64,000 nucleotides of DNA from Alcaligenaceae bacterium. Its GTDB lineage: Bacteria; Pseudomonadota; Gammaproteobacteria; Burkholderiales; Burkholderiaceae_B. Where the stretch lies: positions 1 to 64,000 of the forward strand of contig JACCER010000011.1 in NCBI GenBank assembly GCA_013416445.1. Reading direction: 5' to 3'. The notes beneath the pieces are model-generated. The model did no database searches, was not told the origin of the DNA, and was given only the letters and a program-made list of their open reading frames with translations. The position numbers and the translations under genes were made by a program. Positions 35,102 to 45,047 of the stretch are shown here, piece by piece. The first letter of the stretch is position 1. Every line of letters starts with the position of its first letter.

Positions 35102-35417
35102 GGCGGGATGGGTCACTTTGTGCCAAAGGCTAAGTCGAGTCATAAAACCGCAACGAGAAACGCCGTGCAACCCTAATTCAGTTCGGGCATGGCGGCTTAT
35201 GCTCGAAGCCGCTGCGCAGTAAGCGTTCGGGAAACACACATTGACACGGCCCCGTTAGCGCAAGGATAACGTTACCGACACAAAGCCCGTTAAGAGATGT
35301 TTTAGTCAACTTTTCCATCTATAGACGGATTTTGCGCGAACTTAGCGTTCGACAGACTTTATTCTCTTCCGACAGACTTTATTCCCTTCCGACAACTTCG
35401 CATCAAAACCTTAGGAC
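35102..35417. other. Gene-free stretch with direct CGACAGACTTTATT repeats
   Basis: No gene seen. Near its end CGACAGACTTTATTC occurs at 35350-35364 and again at 35370-35384, with a truncated third unit (CCGACAAC) at 35389; the period is 20 bp. The same motif forms the near-palindrome at 2178-2239. The repeats lie 20-70 bp downstream of the glmS stop codon. Confidence 0.7.
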
Positions 35418-37250
35418 TTATTCCACCGTCACACTCTTTGCCAGATTCCGCGGTTTATCCACATCCGTTCCCCTTGCGCATGCGGCATGATATGCCAGCA
35501 ACTGTAGCGGTATCGTATGCAATATAGGCGACAACTTCCCATAGTTTTCAGGCATGCGAATTACATGTATCCCATCACTGCTGCCTATCTTGGTATCGGC
35601 ATCGGCAAACACATACAACTCTCCTCCACGCGCATGAACCTCTTGCATATTGGACTTCAGCTTTTCCAATAGTTCGTCACGCGGCGCAATGGTCACCACC
35701 GGCATGGCTTCGGTAACCAGGGCCAACGGGCCGTGCTTGAGTTCACCTGCGGGGTAGGCTTCAGCATGTATATAGCTGATTTCCTTTAGCTTCAGCGCCC
35801 CTTCCAGTGCAATAGGGTAGTGCAGGCCTCGGCCCAGGAACAGCGCGTGTTCCTTGCTGGCGAAGCGGTCTGCCCAGGCCATGATTTGCGGCTCCAGGGC
35901 CAGTACGGCGCTAATGGCAACCGGCAGGTGGCGCAAGGCTTTCAGGGCATCGACTTCTTTTTCTTCGGTAATTTGCTTTTTGGTTTGAGCCAGCGCCAGC
36001 GCCAGCAAGAACAAGGCGGTTAACTGGGTAGTGAAAGCTTTGGTCGACGCCACGCCGATTTCCACACCGGCGCGGGTAATGTAGGCCAGTTTGCATTCAC
36101 GCACCATGGCGCTGGTGGCGACGTTGCAAATGGTCAAGGTATGCGCCATGCCAAGGTCACGGGCATGCTTGAGCGCAGCCAGGGTATCGGCTGTTTCACC
36201 CGACTGAGAAATGGTGACGACCAAGCTGCGCGGGTTGGGCACGCTGTCGCGGTAACGGTATTCGCTGGCGATTTCCACGTTGACCGGTATCTTGGCGATG
36301 GACTCTATCCAGTAACGTGCGGTCAATCCGGCGTAGTAGCTGGTGCCACAAGCCAGGATCAATACATTGTCGATCTCGTTGAAGACTTTATACGCTCCGT
36401 CGCCAAACAGTTCAGGTGTAATACTTTCGATATCCTGCAGGGTGTCGCCAACGGCGCGTGGCTGCTCGAAAATTTCTTTTTGCATGTAATGGCGATATGG
36501 ACCCAGTTCAGCCGCACCGGTATGCAGGTGTACGGTGTGCACTTCCCGATCTACCGCACGCCCTTCGCGATCAATGATCCAGACACGGGCCAGTTGCAGG
36601 TCGACCACATCGCCGTCTTCAAGGTAAATAATTTGATCGGTGGTGCCAGCCAACGCCAGCGCGTCGGAAGCAAGAAAATTTTCGTTGACGCCTCGGCCCA
36701 CGACCAAAGGTGAACCTTGCCGTGCACCCACGACACGATGAGGCTCGTCGCGACAAAATACTGCAATGGCGTAGGCACCCTTCAGGCGGCGCGTAGCTTG
36801 CTGCACGGCTTCGAACAGGTCACCCGCATACAAATGATCGACCAAATGCGCAATGACCTCGGTATCGGTCTGGCTTTCAAACACATAAGCAGCGGCTTGA
36901 AGCTCAGTGCGCAGTTCTTCATAGTTTTCGATGATGCCGTTATGCACCAGGGCAATGCGGGCGGAGCCATGGTTGGGCCCGGAAAAATGCGGATGGGCAT
37001 TATGCGTGGCAGGCGCGCCGTGAGTCGCCCAACGCGTATGGGCAATTCCTGTGAAGCCTGCAATATGGTCTTTCGCGACTTGCTGTTCAAGTTCGGCGAC
37101 CCGTTCGGTACTGCGGGCGCGGCGCAGTTCGCCGTTGGCATGAACCGCCACGCCGCAAGAGTCGTAGCCACGGTATTCCAGCCGTTTAAGACCTTCAAGA
37201 AGAATGGGTGTGATGTCGTGTTGCGCCACAGCGCCAACAATTCCGCACAT
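35418..37250 (-). CDS. glmS: Glutamine--fructose-6-phosphate aminotransferase (isomerizing)
   Basis: 610-aa GlmS, making glucosamine-6-phosphate from fructose-6-phosphate and glutamine, the first step to UDP-GlcNAc for peptidoglycan and LPS. The N-terminal class II glutaminase domain begins [10 protein letters not shown], with Cys2 as nucleophile after Met removal, and contains HTRWATHG and [11 protein letters not shown]. Two SIS domains follow (ACGTSYYAG near residue 302, [11 protein letters not shown], then [21 protein letters not shown]). It ends KSVTVE as in E. coli-type enzymes. Full length; TGGAG ribosome site. GlmU is encoded 3 kb away, and the divergent neighbour is an Lrp-type regulator across an AT-rich 147-bp spacer. 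Confidence 0.98.
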   Translation of the reverse strand: MCGIVGAVAQHDITPILLEGLKRLEYRGYDSCGVAVHANGELRRARSTERVAELEQQVAKDHIAGFTGIAHTRWATHGAPATHNAHPHFSGPNHGSARIALVHNGIIENYEELRTELQAAAYVFESQTDTEVIAHLVDHLYAGDLFEAVQQATRRLKGAYAIAVFCRDEPHRVVGARQGSPLVVGRGVNENFLASDALALAGTTDQIIYLEDGDVVDLQLARVWIIDREGRAVDREVHTVHLHTGAAELGPYRHYMQKEIFEQPRAVGDTLQDIESITPELFGDGAYKVFNEIDNVLILACGTSYYAGLTARYWIESIAKIPVNVEIASEYRYRDSVPNPRSLVVTISQSGETADTLAALKHARDLGMAHTLTICNVATSAMVRECKLAYITRAGVEIGVASTKAFTTQLTALFLLALALAQTKKQITEEKEVDALKALRHLPVAISAVLALEPQIMAWADRFASKEHALFLGRGLHYPIALEGALKLKEISYIHAEAYPAGELKHGPLALVTEAMPVVTIAPRDELLEKLKSNMQEVHARGGELYVFADADTKIGSSDGIHVIRMPENYGKLSPILHTIPLQLLAYHAACARGTDVDKPRNLAKSVTVE

Positions 37251-37397
37251 AGATAGGCTCCAGCTAACGTGAAAGATAAGCTATTGTGCGCAACATGGTA
37301 AGAAATTAGATTTCTTATTTAATATAAGTATGATATTTTATTTCTAAAAATACATCATATGAAATATCATTGCAAAAATTACAATATATGGAAATAA

Positions 37398-37898
37398 ATG
37401 ATCAATACAAAAACCTTGATTCCACTGGATGATCTTGATTTGCGCATACTCGACCACATTCAAGGCGATAGTTCATTAACCAATCAAGACCTGGCCATAC
37501 GCGTACATGCGTCAGCCCCTACCTGCTTGCGCCGCGTCCGGCGCCTGGTGGATGAAGGCATCATTGAAAAGCAAGTCGCCATCCTGAATCCGGAAAAAGT
37601 GGGCCATAGCCTGACAGCCATCATTGAAATCACGCTGGATATACAAACCGCTGAACACCTGGACGCATTCGAAGCCAGCCTTGCCAGGGAAACAGCCATC
37701 TTGCAGTGCTATCGGGTGTCGCCCGGCCCCGACTTTGTTGTTATAGCCCACGTGCCCGATATGCCGGCCTACCATGCGATGGCGCACAAGGTGTTTACCT
37801 CGCAGGCCAATGTACGCAATGTGCGCACGTTTTTCTCGATACATCGCAGCAAGTTTGAAACTCGGATTACCCTGCCGGCCCACCAAAAGCATGCTTAA
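37398..37898 (+). CDS. Lrp/AsnC-family transcriptional regulator
   Basis: 166-aa regulator. The N-terminal helix-turn-helix is LTNQDLAIRVHASAPTCLRR (residues ~25-45), followed by LVDEGIIEKQVAILNPEKVG and the RAM ligand-binding domain (CYRVSPGPDFVVIAHVPDM). Proteins of this family sense amino acids and form octamers. It is divergent from glmS, but whether it controls glmS is not visible in the sequence. The spacer is very AT-rich (37300-37397), typical of an Lrp-type target or promoter region. Confidence 0.92.
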   Translation: MINTKTLIPLDDLDLRILDHIQGDSSLTNQDLAIRVHASAPTCLRRVRRLVDEGIIEKQVAILNPEKVGHSLTAIIEITLDIQTAEHLDAFEASLARETAILQCYRVSPGPDFVVIAHVPDMPAYHAMAHKVFTSQANVRNVRTFFSIHRSKFETRITLPAHQKHA

Positions 37899-37903
37899 CG
37901 TTG

Positions 37904-37931
37904 GCGCTCTCGCACCTAGACGCGAGAGCGC
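37904..37931. terminator. Perfect 10-bp stem between convergent genes
   Basis: GCGCTCTCGC (37904-37913) pairs with GCGAGAGCGC (37922-37931) across an 8-nt loop, just after the Lrp-type gene and before the 3' end of the convergent glycosyltransferase gene. It lacks a T-run, so it may be a bidirectional RNA hairpin rather than a full intrinsic terminator. Confidence 0.45.
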
Positions 37932-37959
37932 AGCGCGTAATACGGCATCTCATAAAACC

Positions 37960-39015
37960 TCAACCACCAACAATGCGCTGGTAGGCCTGTAAATAACGGT
38001 CTGCCATAACGCCGACATCGTGCTCTTGCAGCACATAGGCGTGGGCGCGAGCCGTCATGGCGGCTCGCAAACCGTGGTCATTCAATATGCGATTCATTCC
38101 GCTGGCAAGCGCCTGGTGATCACCTACCTCGCACAATATGCCCCGACCATCAGCCAGGCTTTCTTTCAAGCCGCCCGCGTTGGTAGACACTACCGGGACT
38201 GAATACAAAAACGCATCCAGCACGCTCGTACCCAATGCTTCTTGCCGAGAACTTAAAACAAATACATCCATCAGACGGTATAAGTCTTCAATACCCGCCT
38301 GGAATCCTGCAAAAATATAATATTCAGCCAAGCCTAGTTCGGCTACCAATTCACGCGCCTGTGCTTCGACACCGCCACCCGCACCCAAATGCAAAAACAC
38401 AAAATCACTGCGCAACTGACGCAAGCCATGCACCGCCCGTATCAGCGTGCACGGATCTTTTTCCGCAGTCAGGGCGGCGGCCGTGGCCAGCACCCGCTTG
38501 CCTGACAAATTAAACAGTTGAGCAAATTGACGTATATGATCTTGATTCAACGGGCTTGCCTGAATGGCGCTGGGGATAATGCTTACTTCCAGCCCCAAAC
38601 GCCGTGGTTCTTCCGCTGCCGCCTGGCTGATGGCTGCCAGCACATCGGCCTTGCTCCACTTCCAGGCGGTTTGCCGCTCGCGGCGCGTAACCGGGAATGC
38701 AGTACGCCGAGTAAAAACCACACGACGCCCCAGCCAGGGCTTCAAGAGCGCCAGCCAGGTCATGGTGTTTGCCGTTTGCGCATGCAAAATATCGTAACTG
38801 CGACCTTGACGCAATAAAAAGCCGCATAGCGACGCCACACTGGCACACTCGTGCACGGCAAAGCCTTCGGCATGTGCCTTGCGAGCCAATTCTCCACCCT
38901 TGCGCGCCAGCAATGCCACTTGGTGGCCTGCAGCCTGAAACTGCCGCAGGCACAGCAGCGTCTGCCGCTCGCCACCGCGCCAGCCGCGCTCGAAGTTCAT
39001 TTGCAAAATACGCAT
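37960..39015 (-). CDS. Glycosyltransferase family 4 protein
   Basis: 351-aa GT-B fold glycosyltransferase. The N-terminal acceptor domain starts MRILQMNFERGWRGGERQTL. The C-terminal nucleotide-sugar domain contains VLATAAALTAEKDPCTLI and the E-x7-E-like motif SSRQEALGTSVLDAFLYSVPVVSTNAGG. It probably adds a sugar to a cell-surface glycan or LPS; the substrate is not inferable. It lies 8 bp downstream of the MFS gene and 2.8 kb from glmU in the same direction, so a long glmU-MFS-GT transcript is possible. Confidence 0.9.
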   Translation of the reverse strand: MRILQMNFERGWRGGERQTLLCLRQFQAAGHQVALLARKGGELARKAHAEGFAVHECASVASLCGFLLRQGRSYDILHAQTANTMTWLALLKPWLGRRVVFTRRTAFPVTRRERQTAWKWSKADVLAAISQAAAEEPRRLGLEVSIIPSAIQASPLNQDHIRQFAQLFNLSGKRVLATAAALTAEKDPCTLIRAVHGLRQLRSDFVFLHLGAGGGVEAQARELVAELGLAEYYIFAGFQAGIEDLYRLMDVFVLSSRQEALGTSVLDAFLYSVPVVSTNAGGLKESLADGRGILCEVGDHQALASGMNRILNDHGLRAAMTARAHAYVLQEHDVGVMADRYLQAYQRIVGG

Positions 39016-39023
39016 GATGCCCG

Positions 39024-40448
39024 TTAAAGCTCCAGGTCAACAGCCGGGTTCAAATGACGCGCCACATTCACCGCCACTGCCGCTAGCGCACACACAATGG
39101 ATGCCCATATGCCCAGCGCAGCACCTTGAGTTTCACTGATACTGAACGCCACCGCCACCAGGGCTGTACCAAAACTTTGCCCGAAAACACGCGTGGTCGC
39201 CTGCAGGCCACCCGCCGCACCGCTGCGATGCCGTGGCGCCCCCGCCAACAAAGCCCGATTATTAGGTGTCTGGAAAAAACCGAATCCCACACCGCCCGTG
39301 AACATGGCCGCCAGCAGCCAGAAAAAAGCCACATCGCCAGGCAGCATAATCAGCCAGAACATGCCTAAAGCGATACCCGCTGCGCCTATGCCACACAACA
39401 CTGCGATCGAAAAGCGACTGGACAAATACCCCGCCACCGGCGCCATGGCTGCCATACCCACCGACCAGGCGCCTAGCAAAATACCCACTTCGCCATAGGA
39501 AAAGCTCAATACCTGCCTGAAATAGAAAGGCAGAGATACAAACGCCGACATCTGCGCTGCAAAGGAAAATGCCGAGGCCGCGACAGCAAAGGCGATGGGC
39601 TTGATGCGTAACAAGTCGACAGGCACAATGGGCGCCACCTGGCCGCGCGACCTGCGCACCAGTATCCAACCCGCCAAGCCAGCCAGGATCAGGCACAGGG
39701 CCGCCCGCGTTGGGTCTTTGACCACGGCATCCAGCCCAACGATAGACAGCCCGAATACCGGCACACTTAACAAGCATGCTATCCAGTCGAAGCGGCCATG
39801 GTGTCGGGGCACATCGGGCAAAAACCGAATACAAAAGTAAGTCACCAGGCAAATCGGGACCGTGACCAGGAATATCCACTGCCATGACGCCAATTGCAGG
39901 ATAAAGGCACCGATAGTGGGGCCCAGCACCGACATCAGCCCTACGGTCATGGCGTTCAGGCTCAAGCCCATACCTAGCTTGCTAAGCGGATAGGTATTGC
40001 GCATCAACCCGCCGAACAGGCACATCAGCATGGACGACCCCAGCGCTTGCGCGATACGCGCCACGGTGAGCGTAAGCAATGAATTCGACAAGGCCGCGCC
40101 AAACGACGCCACCATGAACAAAGTCAGGCCTATGGCAAACACGCGTCGATAGCCCACACGCTCGGCCACCGCCGACAAGGGCAGCAAAGACACCACGACG
40201 GTCAGGTTATAAGCAATAGCCACCCACACGACGTCGGCGGGGTCTATGGCCAGTTGCTTGGCAATGGCCGGCAGCGCCACGTTGGCCATACTGGCATCAA
40301 GCACCGTAATGGTGATGGCCAGCAGCAGGCCTAGCGCTGCCCAATGACGTGCGGGGGTTTCCAGCCCATCAGGCAGGCCAGAAGGAGGAGTGTTGTTTAT
40401 TGCTCTGTTTTCTTCCACGGTTACGACTTCTTGACTGGTCGTACCCAA
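39024..40448 (-). CDS. MFS transporter, DHA2 (14-TM) drug-exporter type
   Basis: 474-aa major facilitator with hydrophobic segments throughout. [19 protein letters not shown] and [20 protein letters not shown] match TM1-TM2 of DHA2 exporters, and [14 protein letters not shown] is the A-loop motif. About 14 transmembrane segments are expected. It probably exports toxic compounds with proton antiport. ATG 40448 would overlap glmU by 28 bp; GTG 40418, just past the glmU stop, is an alternative start. Regulation is not visible. Confidence 0.88.
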   Translation of the reverse strand: MGTTSQEVVTVEENRAINNTPPSGLPDGLETPARHWAALGLLLAITITVLDASMANVALPAIAKQLAIDPADVVWVAIAYNLTVVVSLLPLSAVAERVGYRRVFAIGLTLFMVASFGAALSNSLLTLTVARIAQALGSSMLMCLFGGLMRNTYPLSKLGMGLSLNAMTVGLMSVLGPTIGAFILQLASWQWIFLVTVPICLVTYFCIRFLPDVPRHHGRFDWIACLLSVPVFGLSIVGLDAVVKDPTRAALCLILAGLAGWILVRRSRGQVAPIVPVDLLRIKPIAFAVAASAFSFAAQMSAFVSLPFYFRQVLSFSYGEVGILLGAWSVGMAAMAPVAGYLSSRFSIAVLCGIGAAGIALGMFWLIMLPGDVAFFWLLAAMFTGGVGFGFFQTPNNRALLAGAPRHRSGAAGGLQATTRVFGQSFGTALVAVAFSISETQGAALGIWASIVCALAAVAVNVARHLNPAVDLEL

Positions 40449-41794
40449 CCCTCGATCGTCGTCTGCGCCGCTCGGGAAATGGTCAGCTGACCAGCGGGCG
40501 CGTCTTTGGTCAGGGTCGTGCCAGCCCCCAGCGTAGCGCCCTTGCCTACCGTTACCGGAGCCACCAACTGGGTATCGGACCCGATGAAGACATCGTCTTC
40601 AATGATGGTCGGGAACTTGTTCACCCCATCGTAGTTGCAAGTAATGGTGCCAGCGCCGATATTGACCCGTGCGCCCACTTGGGCATCGCCGATATAGGCC
40701 AGATGATTCGCCTTGGAACCCTGCCCCAGCGTACTTTTCTTGATTTCCACAAAATTGCCCACATGCGCCTGCGAGCCGATATTGGCGCCAGGGCGCAAAC
40801 GGGCGTATGGCCCAATATGCGCCTGATCGGCAATGGCGGCTTCTTGTATATGGCTGAAAGCCTCGATGTGCGTGCCGGCCCCGACCAAGGCGTCTTTGAT
40901 GACGCAATGCGGACCGACGCGTACGCCGTCAGCCAGTTCGACATTGCCTTCAAATACGCAACCTACATCTATGTATACATCGCGCCCACAAACCAGCGAG
41001 CCGCGTAAATCGAAACGCGCGGGATCGGCCAGGGTTACGCCCTGCTCAAGCAAGCGCCGCGCCTGCTCGCCTTGCCAGTTGCGCTCAAGCTGCGCCTGCT
41101 GCACCCGGCTATTGACCCCCAGGGTTTCCCAGGGCGCCGATGGCTGCGCCGCATGCACGGGCAAGCCATCGTGCACAGACAGACCCACCGTATCGGTAAG
41201 GTAGTACTCGCCCTGGGCATTATTGTTATTGATGCGCGCAAGCCAGTCTTTCAGTTTGCCGGTAGGCGCTACCAATATGCCCGTATTGACTTCCTGTATG
41301 GCATGTTCAGCCGCAGATGCATCTTTGTGCTCGACAATGCGCACCACCTGGCCGTGCTCATTGCGCACGATGCGCCCATACCCGGTGGGATCGGCCAGGG
41401 TTTCGGTAAGTACCGCCATGCCTTGCCCGCGCGCCTGCAGCAGCCGTTGCAGGGTATCGGCCTGCACCAGCGGCACATCGCCATAGAGCACCAGGGTAGC
41501 GTCTTGCGCATTGCCATCTTCCAACAATTGCGAGGCTGCCTGCTGCACCGCGTGACCCGTGCCCTGCTGGGGGATCTGCAGCGCGAATTGCAGATCGGGC
41601 TGTCCGGCAAAAGCGGTCTTGACGCGATCGGCGCCATGGCCAACCACGACAATAATGCGATCCGGGTTTAGCTGGCGGGCATTATCGAGCACATGCGCCA
41701 ACATGGGCTTGCCCGCCAGCGGATGCAACACCTTAGGCAAGTCGGACTGCATGCGCTTGCCCAGACCTGCGGCCAAAATAACAATGTTCAACAT
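40421..41794 (-). CDS. glmU: Bifunctional UDP-N-acetylglucosamine pyrophosphorylase/glucosamine-1-phosphate N-acetyltransferase
   Basis: 457-aa GlmU, catalysing the last two steps to UDP-GlcNAc. The N-terminal pyrophosphorylase domain starts with [20 protein letters not shown] and has the uridine site region ([19 protein letters not shown]). From about residue 250 a left-handed beta-helix acetyltransferase domain follows (hexapeptide repeats; [42 protein letters not shown]). It ends RPVKKS. Full length and normal; an essential cytoplasmic enzyme working downstream of the GlmS encoded nearby. Confidence 0.97.
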   Translation of the reverse strand: MLNIVILAAGLGKRMQSDLPKVLHPLAGKPMLAHVLDNARQLNPDRIIVVVGHGADRVKTAFAGQPDLQFALQIPQQGTGHAVQQAASQLLEDGNAQDATLVLYGDVPLVQADTLQRLLQARGQGMAVLTETLADPTGYGRIVRNEHGQVVRIVEHKDASAAEHAIQEVNTGILVAPTGKLKDWLARINNNNAQGEYYLTDTVGLSVHDGLPVHAAQPSAPWETLGVNSRVQQAQLERNWQGEQARRLLEQGVTLADPARFDLRGSLVCGRDVYIDVGCVFEGNVELADGVRVGPHCVIKDALVGAGTHIEAFSHIQEAAIADQAHIGPYARLRPGANIGSQAHVGNFVEIKKSTLGQGSKANHLAYIGDAQVGARVNIGAGTITCNYDGVNKFPTIIEDDVFIGSDTQLVAPVTVGKGATLGAGTTLTKDAPAGQLTISRAAQTTIEGWVRPVKKS

Positions 41795-41814
41795 GAAATG
41801 ACTTGACCAGTGAA

Positions 41815-42558
41815 TTAATTAGGTTTTTTGCGGGGGGCTGTTGCCTGCTTGCGGGGCGCGGCTTTCTTGGCGGCAGTTTTTTTAACGGCAGCTTTGGCGG
41901 GTGCGGCAGCTTTTGCGGCGCTTTTACGAGGCGCCTTGCCTAGTGTGGTATCGGCCGAAACACCGCCAACCCCCGGTTGTGCCGCAGCCTGTGCTGCTTC
42001 CGCCCCCTGCAAAGAGGCCGCCGTGGCAACTGCCAGGCTATCGAACTGCTTTTGCACCATATCCCACCAGCCTTGCGCCGCTACGGCTGCATTGGCGGCA
42101 TAAGCCTCGCTGGCCGCTGCTGTGTTTTCTGTTGCATCGGTTGCTGTGGTGGATGGCGCCGCATGTTTATCGGGCGCCAACCCCGGCACCATGCCTAGCG
42201 CGACCTCTAGGGGTGAAGGGCCATCGGGCGTGGCACTGGAAAAAGCGGGCGAACTCATGAAATTTTTAAGCGTGGCAATGGTGGAACGCTGGACTTCCAG
42301 CCCTTGTATCGTGCTGGAAAGCATGGATAAATTCATGCGCAGCCAATTTTCAACCGCACGCAAATCGCCGATACGGCGTTCAAGATCTTCGACCGACATA
42401 GGTGTGGTCATGGCGGCCTGAGCCAGGCCGCCCGAGCTGCCCAGGCCTTGCCACGCCTGCCGCATCATTTCCATACTGGCCATTAGTGGATTCTGGGCCA
42501 TATCACCGCTTTGGCCAAAACCTGGCAAAACGAAGGGATTGCTATTTTGGGTAACCAT
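41815..42558 (-). CDS. phaM: PhaM-like polyhydroxyalkanoate granule regulatory protein
   Basis: 247-aa protein. The N-terminal half ([48 protein letters not shown]-like) matches PhaM of Ralstonia, which activates PHB synthase and ties granules to the nucleoid. The last ~35 residues are a Lys-Ala-Pro tail ([20 protein letters not shown]), the DNA-binding part in PhaM. ATG 42558 has a GGAGCTGCC ribosome site; the longer frame to 42612 is not supported. It suggests that the organism makes PHA granules, a natural sink for acetyl-CoA from the catabolic cluster. Confidence 0.8.
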   Translation of the reverse strand: MVTQNSNPFVLPGFGQSGDMAQNPLMASMEMMRQAWQGLGSSGGLAQAAMTTPMSVEDLERRIGDLRAVENWLRMNLSMLSSTIQGLEVQRSTIATLKNFMSSPAFSSATPDGPSPLEVALGMVPGLAPDKHAAPSTTATDATENTAAASEAYAANAAVAAQGWWDMVQKQFDSLAVATAASLQGAEAAQAAAQPGVGGVSADTTLGKAPRKSAAKAAAPAKAAVKKTAAKKAAPRKQATAPRKKPN

Positions 42559-42706
42559 GGCAGCTCCTTGAACACTTTCATATGCGGCTTTAGTGGTTGC
42601 GCGAATACGCATACCTAGCCAAGTGGCGTTAGCTTAAACTGAAGCTGCCCCGCCGTCTAATGCCCTGGCAGAAAGAGGGTTCTTTTTCGAGGCGATAGGC
42701 GTTGGA

Positions 42707-43540
42707 TTACAGGATATGGCCTGCGTCCATGCGTTTTTTCAGGCTTTCCAGGATGACCAGTTCAGCTTCACGCGTGAACTCGCCCGCTTCCACCATGGAC
42801 CAAAGTTCATCTACGGTAACCAGCTTGATATCGCTGACTTCGCCATCAAGATTCTTCGGCTGAACGGATTCAGCCAATACGCAATCGCTAACTAGCACAT
42901 CTTCGACCTGATAGCCCTCGGGCAAGCGACGGTGCATACGCAAAATGATGCGCAAAGGCGACCGGGCTTCGATATCACTGGCACTCAGGCCGGCTTCTTC
43001 GTTGCTTTCGCGCAACAAAGACACATCCAGGGTTTCGCCCGCCCCTGCCAAACCACCAACCAGGGTGTCCCACATGCCTGGATCAGTGGATTTGCTGAGC
43101 GCCCGGCGTGCCACCCAAAGCCTGCCGTCGGGCGACCAGGCATTCAAATGCACCGCCTTGGTCAGGAGCCCCAACGGACGGACGGCGGCGCGTTCTATCA
43201 CCGCCAACCGACGGCCCTCGCCTATGACGTCCAGCAATTCGTTGCGCCACCCACGCAAGCAACCCGTGTCTTTCAGTGACACCGCCAACTGTGCCAGCAC
43301 GGCATTCAGAGGCAGGCGTTGCCGCGGGGCCGCAGTAATATGCACGGCTTCATCTTCGATGTGCACACCGGGTTGGCCATTGAGATGGGTAGTTGCCTGG
43401 GCGGTTATCCAGCCCGAGACCCTGCCCGCTACCGTCAAGGGGCGCGAGCCGGCCGGCGGCAGCTGTTGAATTCGTTTGGCAAGTTGTTGATAGCGCACGC
43501 TTATAGCGGCGGTCATGTTTCGGGCAGAGGCGTCTTTCAT
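42707..43540 (-). CDS. Nudix hydrolase with N-terminal DUF4743-type domain
   Basis: About 277 aa. The Nudix box is complete: GGLAGAGETLDVSLLRESNE followed by EAGL, fitting G-x5-E-x7-R-E-x2-E-E-x-G. The preceding ~120 residues correspond to the domain found before Nudix in thiamine-pyrophosphokinase-linked Nudix proteins. These enzymes hydrolyse nucleoside-diphosphate-linked compounds with Mg2+. The start is uncertain: ATG 43540 or ATG 43516 are both possible, neither with a good ribosome site. Monocistronic, divergent from the cytochrome oxidase locus. Confidence 0.85.
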   Translation of the reverse strand: MKDASARNMTAAISVRYQQLAKRIQQLPPAGSRPLTVAGRVSGWITAQATTHLNGQPGVHIEDEAVHITAAPRQRLPLNAVLAQLAVSLKDTGCLRGWRNELLDVIGEGRRLAVIERAAVRPLGLLTKAVHLNAWSPDGRLWVARRALSKSTDPGMWDTLVGGLAGAGETLDVSLLRESNEEAGLSASDIEARSPLRIILRMHRRLPEGYQVEDVLVSDCVLAESVQPKNLDGEVSDIKLVTVDELWSMVEAGEFTREAELVILESLKKRMDAGHIL

Positions 43541-43800
43541 GTAATAATTGTAGTGGAAGCTTGGCCCGACGCACATAGTTTCTGGCCAATGCCAGTATAA
43601 GAATCAGATTAAATCAACCCATAGCGTACGCTTGTTCGCTATAATTCCGCGGTCTATAGGCGATTCGAGCAGGCATTACCCCAGCTTTTATTATTTTAAG
43701 CCTGCCATTCAATAATTATGTGCTCGTTCGGCACTTTTACGATGATCTTGTTTGATCAAAGTCAACAGTTGGGCAGAGCACGCCGTATTTCGAGGTCAGC

Positions 43801-44961
43801 ATGAAGAAGTCGAGAGGGTTACTGAGCACTGGCGCATTGCTAATGGCAGGCGTTGCCAGTGCTCAGGTCAAGGACATGCCAGGAGGCCCACGGGTCAATC
43901 AGCTCAACCTCCACGAGGGGGTGACGCCAATCGCACAAGACATCATGTGGATCCACTGGATGCTGCTGATCATCTGTACGGTGATTTTCATCGTGGTGTT
44001 TGGGGTGATGTTCTACTCCATCATCATGCACCGGAAATCCAGGGGTGTAACGCCATCCACGTTCCACGAACACCTGGGCATAGAAGTCGCCTGGACCATC
44101 ATCCCATTCCTGATCGTCATCGCCATGGCCCTGCCGGCAACCCGCACGGTAGTTGCCATGAAAGACACCAGCAGCGCCGACCTGACCGTCAAGGTCACGG
44201 GCTACCAATGGAAATGGGGCTACGAATACATAGACGGCCCCGCCCAGGGCGTCAAGTTCCTGTCGAACTTGGCTACGCCACGAGCACAGATCGAAAACAA
44301 AGAGCCCAAAGGCAATCTGTACCTGATGGAGGTCGACCAGCCACTGGTTGTCCCCGTCAACAAAAAGGTGCGCATTGTGCTTACCGCCAACGACGTCATC
44401 CACTCCTGGATGGTGCCTGAATTTGGCGTCAAGCAAGACGCCATGCCCGGCTTCCTGCGCGACACGTGGTTCCGCGCCGAAAAAATCGGCAGCTATCGCG
44501 GCCAGTGCGCCGAGCTGTGCGGCAAGGATCACGCCTTCATGCCTATTGTGGTCGATGTCGTGTCCCAGGCCGATTACGACAAATGGGCCGCCGACCGCAA
44601 AAAAGCACTGGCTTCGGCTGCCGATGACCCCAATAAAACCTGGACCAAGGAAGAACTCATCACCCGAGGCGAACAGGTCTACACTACAACCTGTGTGGCC
44701 TGCCACCAGGCAACAGGCAAAGGGCTGCCGGGCACATTCCCTCCACTGGACGGCGACGAAAAGTTCGTGCTCGCTCCCATGAAAGGGCAAATTCTCACAG
44801 TCCTAAATGGTCACCCCGGCACTGCCATGGCGGCCTTCCGCGACCAGCTTAACGATGTTGAAATCGGCGCTGTCATCACCTACACCCGTAATGCCTGGGG
44901 TAACGCAGGCAAGGGCCCGGATCCGGTCGTTCAACCTGCCGATGTCAAGGCCTTGCGTTAA
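43801..44961 (+). CDS. coxB: Cytochrome c oxidase subunit II with C-terminal cytochrome c domain
   Basis: 386-aa subunit II of an aa3-type (caa3-like) terminal oxidase. A signal-like N-terminus (LLSTGALLMAGVASA) precedes two transmembrane helices (residues ~50-75 and ~95-115). The CuA site is complete: His in DVIHSWMVPEFG and the C-x3-C-x3-H-x2-M pattern in GQCAELCGKDHAFMP. A fused c-type haem domain follows (TTCVACHQATGKGLPG, distal Met probably in APMKGQ). It accepts electrons from cytochrome c. GAGG ribosome site. First gene of the oxidase operon. Confidence 0.97.
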   Translation: MKKSRGLLSTGALLMAGVASAQVKDMPGGPRVNQLNLHEGVTPIAQDIMWIHWMLLIICTVIFIVVFGVMFYSIIMHRKSRGVTPSTFHEHLGIEVAWTIIPFLIVIAMALPATRTVVAMKDTSSADLTVKVTGYQWKWGYEYIDGPAQGVKFLSNLATPRAQIENKEPKGNLYLMEVDQPLVVPVNKKVRIVLTANDVIHSWMVPEFGVKQDAMPGFLRDTWFRAEKIGSYRGQCAELCGKDHAFMPIVVDVVSQADYDKWAADRKKALASAADDPNKTWTKEELITRGEQVYTTTCVACHQATGKGLPGTFPPLDGDEKFVLAPMKGQILTVLNGHPGTAMAAFRDQLNDVEIGAVITYTRNAWGNAGKGPDPVVQPADVKALR

Positions 44962-45047
44962 ACCACCGGCTCGTTTAAAACAAATTCGAATGTTTTTTTA
45001 CCGGGCTGCTGCCAGACGGCACCCGGTTAAGTAGGAAGGAGTCCACC

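Noticed and set aside
40418-40448. Overlap of the MFS and glmU genes as a meaningful fusion or coupling
   Set aside because: The overlap disappears if the GTG at 40418 is the true start; it cannot be decided from the sequence.
43617-43645. TATAAT at 43640-43645 as a coxB promoter
   Set aside because: The -10 match is exact but no acceptable -35 box lies 16-18 bp upstream, and it is about 155 bp from the start codon; too weak to list as a feature.
43840-44790. 316-codon minus-strand open frame opposite coxB
   Set aside because: Antisense shadow of the conserved subunit II gene; His/Asp-rich translation with no domain.
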